From contig NZ_JACGWS010000007.1 of NCBI RefSeq assembly GCF_014397005.1, positions 62,001 to 126,000 on the forward strand: a DNA stretch of 64,000 bases, read 5' to 3'. The stretch is from Kordia aestuariivivens. Lineage in GTDB: Bacteria; Bacteroidota; Bacteroidia; Flavobacteriales; Flavobacteriaceae. Made by a program: the position numbers and the translations under genes. Position 1 is the first letter of the stretch. Every line of letters begins with the position of its first letter. The notes under the pieces are model-generated. The model was not told the DNA's origin and did no database searches. It saw nothing but the letters and a program-made list of their open reading frames with translations. Of this stretch, positions 61,456 through 64,000 are shown piece after piece.

Positions 61456-62583
61456 TTATTTTTTAACTGCTGAACATCCTGCCATCGTTGTTATTTTGAT
61501 AGCTTCTGTAGCAGGCAAACTTTCGTTACGATTAACTACTTCTTGTACCACATTTTGTGTCAATTTTTCAAAAGCAGCTTCTATTAATGTAGCTGTTTGC
61601 ATTGCTGCAGGTCGTCCAACATCTCCAGCTTCACGAATACTTTGCACCAATGGAATTTCTCCTAAGAATGGCACATCGATATCTGTAGCTAGGTTTTTAG
61701 CACCTTCTTTTCCAAAGATGTAATATTTATTATCTGGCAATTCTTCAGGAGTAAAATACGCCATATTTTCTATAATTCCCAATACAGGAACGTTTATACT
61801 TTCTTGTTGAAACATAGCAACCCCTTTTTTAGCATCGGCTAATGCTACATTTTGTGGTGTACTTACAACAACAGCTCCCGTAATTGGCAACGACTGCATG
61901 ATGCTTAAGTGAATGTCTCCAGTTCCAGGAGGTAAATCGATGAGTAAGAAATCCAATTCGCCCCAAGCGGCATCAAAAATCATTTGATTTAAGGCTTTGC
62001 TCGCCATGGGTCCACGCCAAACGACTGCTTGATTTGGTTTTGTAAAAAATCCGATAGAGAGTATTTTGACACCATAGTTTTCTACAGGTTTCATTTTAGA
62101 AACATCACCTACACGAACCGCTAATGGTTTTTCGCCTTCTACATCAAACATTATTGGCATTGATGGTCCGTAAATATCAGCGTCTAATACACCAACACTA
62201 AAGCCCATTTTAGCTAAAGTTACGGCTAAGTTTGCTGTAACTGTAGATTTTCCAACACCACCTTTTCCAGAAGCAACCGCCACAATATTTTTGATATTTG
62301 GCAACGATTTTCCTTTGATTTGAGGTTTTTCAGGCGCTTCTACTTTTATGTTTACTTTTACTTTAGCGTCTGCATATACTTTTTCACGTAAAACGGAAGT
62401 GATTGACGTTTCTACTTTTTTCTTTGCTTGTAATGCAGGATTTGTAATGACAATATCAACTACAATTTCATCTGCAAATGTCATTATGTTTCGTACCGCT
62501 CCGCTAGCAATCATGTTTGCGCCTTCACCTGGAACAGTGATGGTACTTAATGCTGCTTGTATGTCTTTCTTTTCTATTTTCAC
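61456..62583 (-). CDS. Mrp/ApbC/NBP35-type Fe-S carrier ATPase
   Basis: A 375-residue protein: an N-terminal MIP18/DUF59 domain (1-85) and a P-loop ATPase domain with SGKGGVGKST at 105-114, DADIYGPSMP near 138-147 and DLPPGTGD near 215-222. Mrp proteins bind and hand over Fe-S clusters. The usual CPxC pair after ENMAYF reads TPEELP here, so a cluster-binding site may be elsewhere or absent. It heads the NifU-like gene. Confidence 0.88.
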   Translation of the reverse strand: MKIEKKDIQAALSTITVPGEGANMIASGAVRNIMTFADEIVVDIVITNPALQAKKKVETSITSVLREKVYADAKVKVNIKVEAPEKPQIKGKSLPNIKNIVAVASGKGGVGKSTVTANLAVTLAKMGFSVGVLDADIYGPSMPIMFDVEGEKPLAVRVGDVSKMKPVENYGVKILSIGFFTKPNQAVVWRGPMASKALNQMIFDAAWGELDFLLIDLPPGTGDIHLSIMQSLPITGAVVVSTPQNVALADAKKGVAMFQQESINVPVLGIIENMAYFTPEELPDNKYYIFGKEGAKNLATDIDVPFLGEIPLVQSIREAGDVGRPAAMQTATLIEAAFEKLTQNVVQEVVNRNESLPATEAIKITTMAGCSAVKK

Positions 62584-62658
62584 AACGTTGTTTTTTTAAT
62601 CTATAAGTTTAGATGAAATGTATTTTTTAGCCCTTTAATGTAAATTGATTCTAAATTG

Positions 62659-62666
62659 CAAAGATA
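62659..62666 (-). promoter_or_regulatory. TAnnTTTG-type -7 box for the Mrp operon
   Basis: The minus strand reads TATCTTTG, 75 bp before the Mrp ATG, implying a leader of about 65-70 nt. Confidence 0.4.
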
Positions 62667-62889
62667 GTAGTAAAAGTTCGTATTGTAAAGCGAAGAAATC
62701 GAAATGATTGATAGGTCGATGTGTTTGGTTTATAGTGTTTGTGTTTTTTATGTGTTGAAAGATTGAAGAATTGAAAAATTATAATGATTAAAAAAAGACT
62801 TTTGACTTTAATATTTAAAATTTGATATTTTGCGGTTTACCTTTTTTTAGCCACGAATGCACGAATGTTTTCAATGGATTAATTTTGTC

Positions 62890-62909
62890 ATTCCTGCGGA
62901 GGCAGGAAT
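62890..62909. repeat. Dispersed hairpin, ATTCC(C/T)GC family
   Basis: ATTCCTGC, loop GGAG, GCAGGAAT, flanked by GTC and CTAT. It is in the opposite orientation to the 25481 copy, judged by the flanks. Confidence 0.65.
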
Positions 62910-62936
62910 CTATTTATGTATTGCGTTACTTGTGGG

Positions 62937-62957
62937 AAGTTGAATCAAGTTCAACTT
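62937..62957. repeat. Dispersed hairpin, TGAATCAAGTTCA family (copy 5)
   Basis: AAGTTGAA, loop TCAAG, TTCAACTT, flanked by TGTGGG and GACA, identical to the copy at 39321-39341 through the flanks. Confidence 0.7.
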
Positions 62958-63013
62958 GACACTTTGAGTAAAATTCAAAAATATAAAAGTGTTTTCATTA
63001 TCAAATTGATACA

Positions 63014-63349
63014 TTAAGATAATTCTGTTGCTGGATCCCAAAAGTGTTTTTCTAGGTTTTGAATTTGATTGTCAATGACTTCTATGCCTTCACTTTCTAA
63101 CAATTGTTGCATGAGATTTGTGCCTTGAAAGTGATGTTTTCCTGTGAGCAATCCCTTTTTATTGACAACTCTGTGTGCATGTACATCTTCATGTTTTCCA
63201 GAACTGTTCATTGCCCAACCAACCATACGCGCACTTCTTGCTGCACCTAAGTATTTGGCAATAGCGCCGTAACTGGTAACACGTCCGTACGGAATGAGTT
63301 TTGCAACTTCGTATACACGCTCAAAGAAGTTTTTGTTTTCTGGTTTCAT
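63014..63349 (-). CDS. Alkyltransferase-like (ATL) MGMT-family protein
   Basis: A 111-residue protein with the MGMT C-terminal fold (IPYGRVTSYGAIAKYLG near 19-35, RMVGWAMNSS near 41-50). The active-site PCHR reads H57-A58-H59-R60, so the methyl-accepting Cys is replaced by Ala. ATL proteins bind alkylated guanine and hand it to nucleotide excision repair instead of repairing it directly. Its ATG overlaps the stop of the LysE-family gene in ATGA form. Confidence 0.85.
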   Translation of the reverse strand: MKPENKNFFERVYEVAKLIPYGRVTSYGAIAKYLGAARSARMVGWAMNSSGKHEDVHAHRVVNKKGLLTGKHHFQGTNLMQQLLESEGIEVIDNQIQNLEKHFWDPATELS

Positions 63350-63990
63350 GTGATGTCTTGTCCGTTATAAAAGATACGTACAAGTGTAACGATCACCAAA
63401 ATTAACATGAGTACACTTAAAATATAGTCTGAATATTTAGAGAATTTACCTGAGCGCGATTGCGATTTGTCAAAGTAAAAAACATACATATACAACATGG
63501 CAAACGTACCAAAACCTGCCGCCAATACAAAGGTGACAATGTCCGTGATTGTAAATTCCATCAGGTCAGAAACATTCCACAAAGCATTTAGTCCTGCAAA
63601 GTATGGAATTGGCAATACGTTGAGCGTTGCTAAGAAAATCCCTTTGAAGAAACTGCTTTTTTTGCTCACTTTCACCATTCGGATTCGCTTTTCTTTTTTC
63701 TTTCTGGCAATGATGAAAAAGTAAATTCCTAAGAGTCCAAAAATAACCAATGCTACTTTTAGTAATACATCGATAACTTCTTGATTGTGGTATAGATATT
63801 TAGAGATGGAAACCGCAATTATTGCTTGAACAATAACTACTAGCGAAGCGCCAAGTGCAAAGATCACACCATTCATTTTCCCCTTTTGTGTACTTATTTT
63901 TGCCGCTGTAATGTTTATTAGTCCGGGCGGCACAACACCTAAGAGTGCAGCCGAAAAGGTAACAAAAAAGAGAATAATGAGATCGGTCAT
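63346..63990 (-). CDS. LysE-family transporter
   Basis: A 214-residue polytopic protein with about six membrane segments. The start FFVTFSAALLGVVPPGLINITAAK fits the LysE/RhtB family, which exports amino acids or related compounds. The middle KKKEKRIRMVKVSKK is a basic cytosolic loop. It begins only 10 bp before the window end, so its promoter is not visible. It overlaps the ATL gene by 4 bp. Confidence 0.78.
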   Translation of the reverse strand: MTDLIILFFVTFSAALLGVVPPGLINITAAKISTQKGKMNGVIFALGASLVVIVQAIIAVSISKYLYHNQEVIDVLLKVALVIFGLLGIYFFIIARKKKEKRIRMVKVSKKSSFFKGIFLATLNVLPIPYFAGLNALWNVSDLMEFTITDIVTFVLAAGFGTFAMLYMYVFYFDKSQSRSGKFSKYSDYILSVLMLILVIVTLVRIFYNGQDIT

Positions 63991-64000
63991 TACTTGATTT

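Larger units (their letters stand above)
62584..63013. other. Intergenic region rich in dispersed repeats
   Basis: About 430 bp between Mrp and the alkyltransferase-like gene. It holds the Mrp promoter box (62659-62666), a GCCACGAATGCACGAATG word, an ATTCCTGC hairpin (62890-62909) and a TGAATCAAGTTCA hairpin (62937-62957). No ORF stands out. Confidence 0.6.

Overview
The window is AT-rich chromosomal DNA of a marine-type Bacteroidota, most likely Flavobacteriaceae and possibly close to Kordia (inference). Support comes from flavobacterial protein families (DUF6090, DUF547, TPR-type HisKA_3 kinases, GG-leader peptides headed by KLxLxKxxIS), TAnnTTTG-type -7 boxes ahead of many genes, few Shine-Dalgarno sites, the mevalonate pathway and many Cys-start lipoproteins. 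I see no rRNA, tRNA, CRISPR array, transposase or integrase.

Layout. 1-2349: the 3' end of a RiPP-type locus, with the tail of one gene, a HopA1-family lyase-like protein and a LanC cyclase, translationally coupled. 2350-3142: a non-coding stretch with three successive hairpins, a candidate structured RNA. 3143-11158: an eleven-gene plus-strand arsenosugar/arsenolipid cluster (peroxidase-like protein, ArsS, rhodanese, TIGR04282 transferase, nucleoside phosphorylase, DoxX-like protein, ArsM, small WG-like protein, fatty-acid-hydroxylase-type protein, DUF547, TIGR04283 transferase). 11466-13446: ECF sigma, membrane partner and TraB/GumN protein. 13736-21608: an orphan GG-leader Cys-rich peptide, then minus-strand envelope genes (GH38 mannosidase-like lipoprotein, RidA-like lipoprotein, BamA-like barrel, GH113-like lipoprotein, another barrel, a second DUF547). 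21889-24831: FAD oxidoreductase plus a membrane 4Fe-4S protein. 24925-29969: MORN-type protein, three coupled glycosyltransferases and a secreted unknown. 30061-32894: TPR histidine kinase, LuxR-type regulator and a 54-residue lipoprotein.

33281-43311: mainly housekeeping genes, including two RNA pseudouridine synthases, a nitrilase, UbiA prenyltransferase, mevalonate kinase, diphosphomevalonate decarboxylase, a BaiN-type flavoprotein, a secreted propeller-like protein and a GH25 lysozyme without a signal peptide. 43447-48967: a second orphan GG-leader peptide, a LytS/LytR-type system, an alpha/beta hydrolase, a SIR2-like protein and a methyltransferase. 48975-58004: a DUF6090 protein, a 1229-residue phosphoesterase/kinase-like/beta-barrel fusion, a three-gene ATGA-coupled glutaredoxin operon, an HD protein with a Pycsar-effector-like membrane tail, and a GAF protein. 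58205-59417: a decayed patch with a duplicated gene start and two divergent genes that both lost their 5' ends. 59432-63990: an iron-sulfur block (ferredoxin, ferredoxin-NADP reductase, NifU-like, Mrp), then an alkyltransferase-like protein and a LysE transporter.

How parts work together. In the arsenic cluster ArsM would methylate arsenite, ArsS would use SAM radical chemistry to add a 5'-deoxyadenosyl group, the phosphorylase would remove adenine, and the two transferases, hydroxylase and DUF547 lipoprotein would finish or lipidate the arsenosugar. Between operons the DNA is filled with at least three families of dispersed inverted repeats whose stems vary while pairing is kept.
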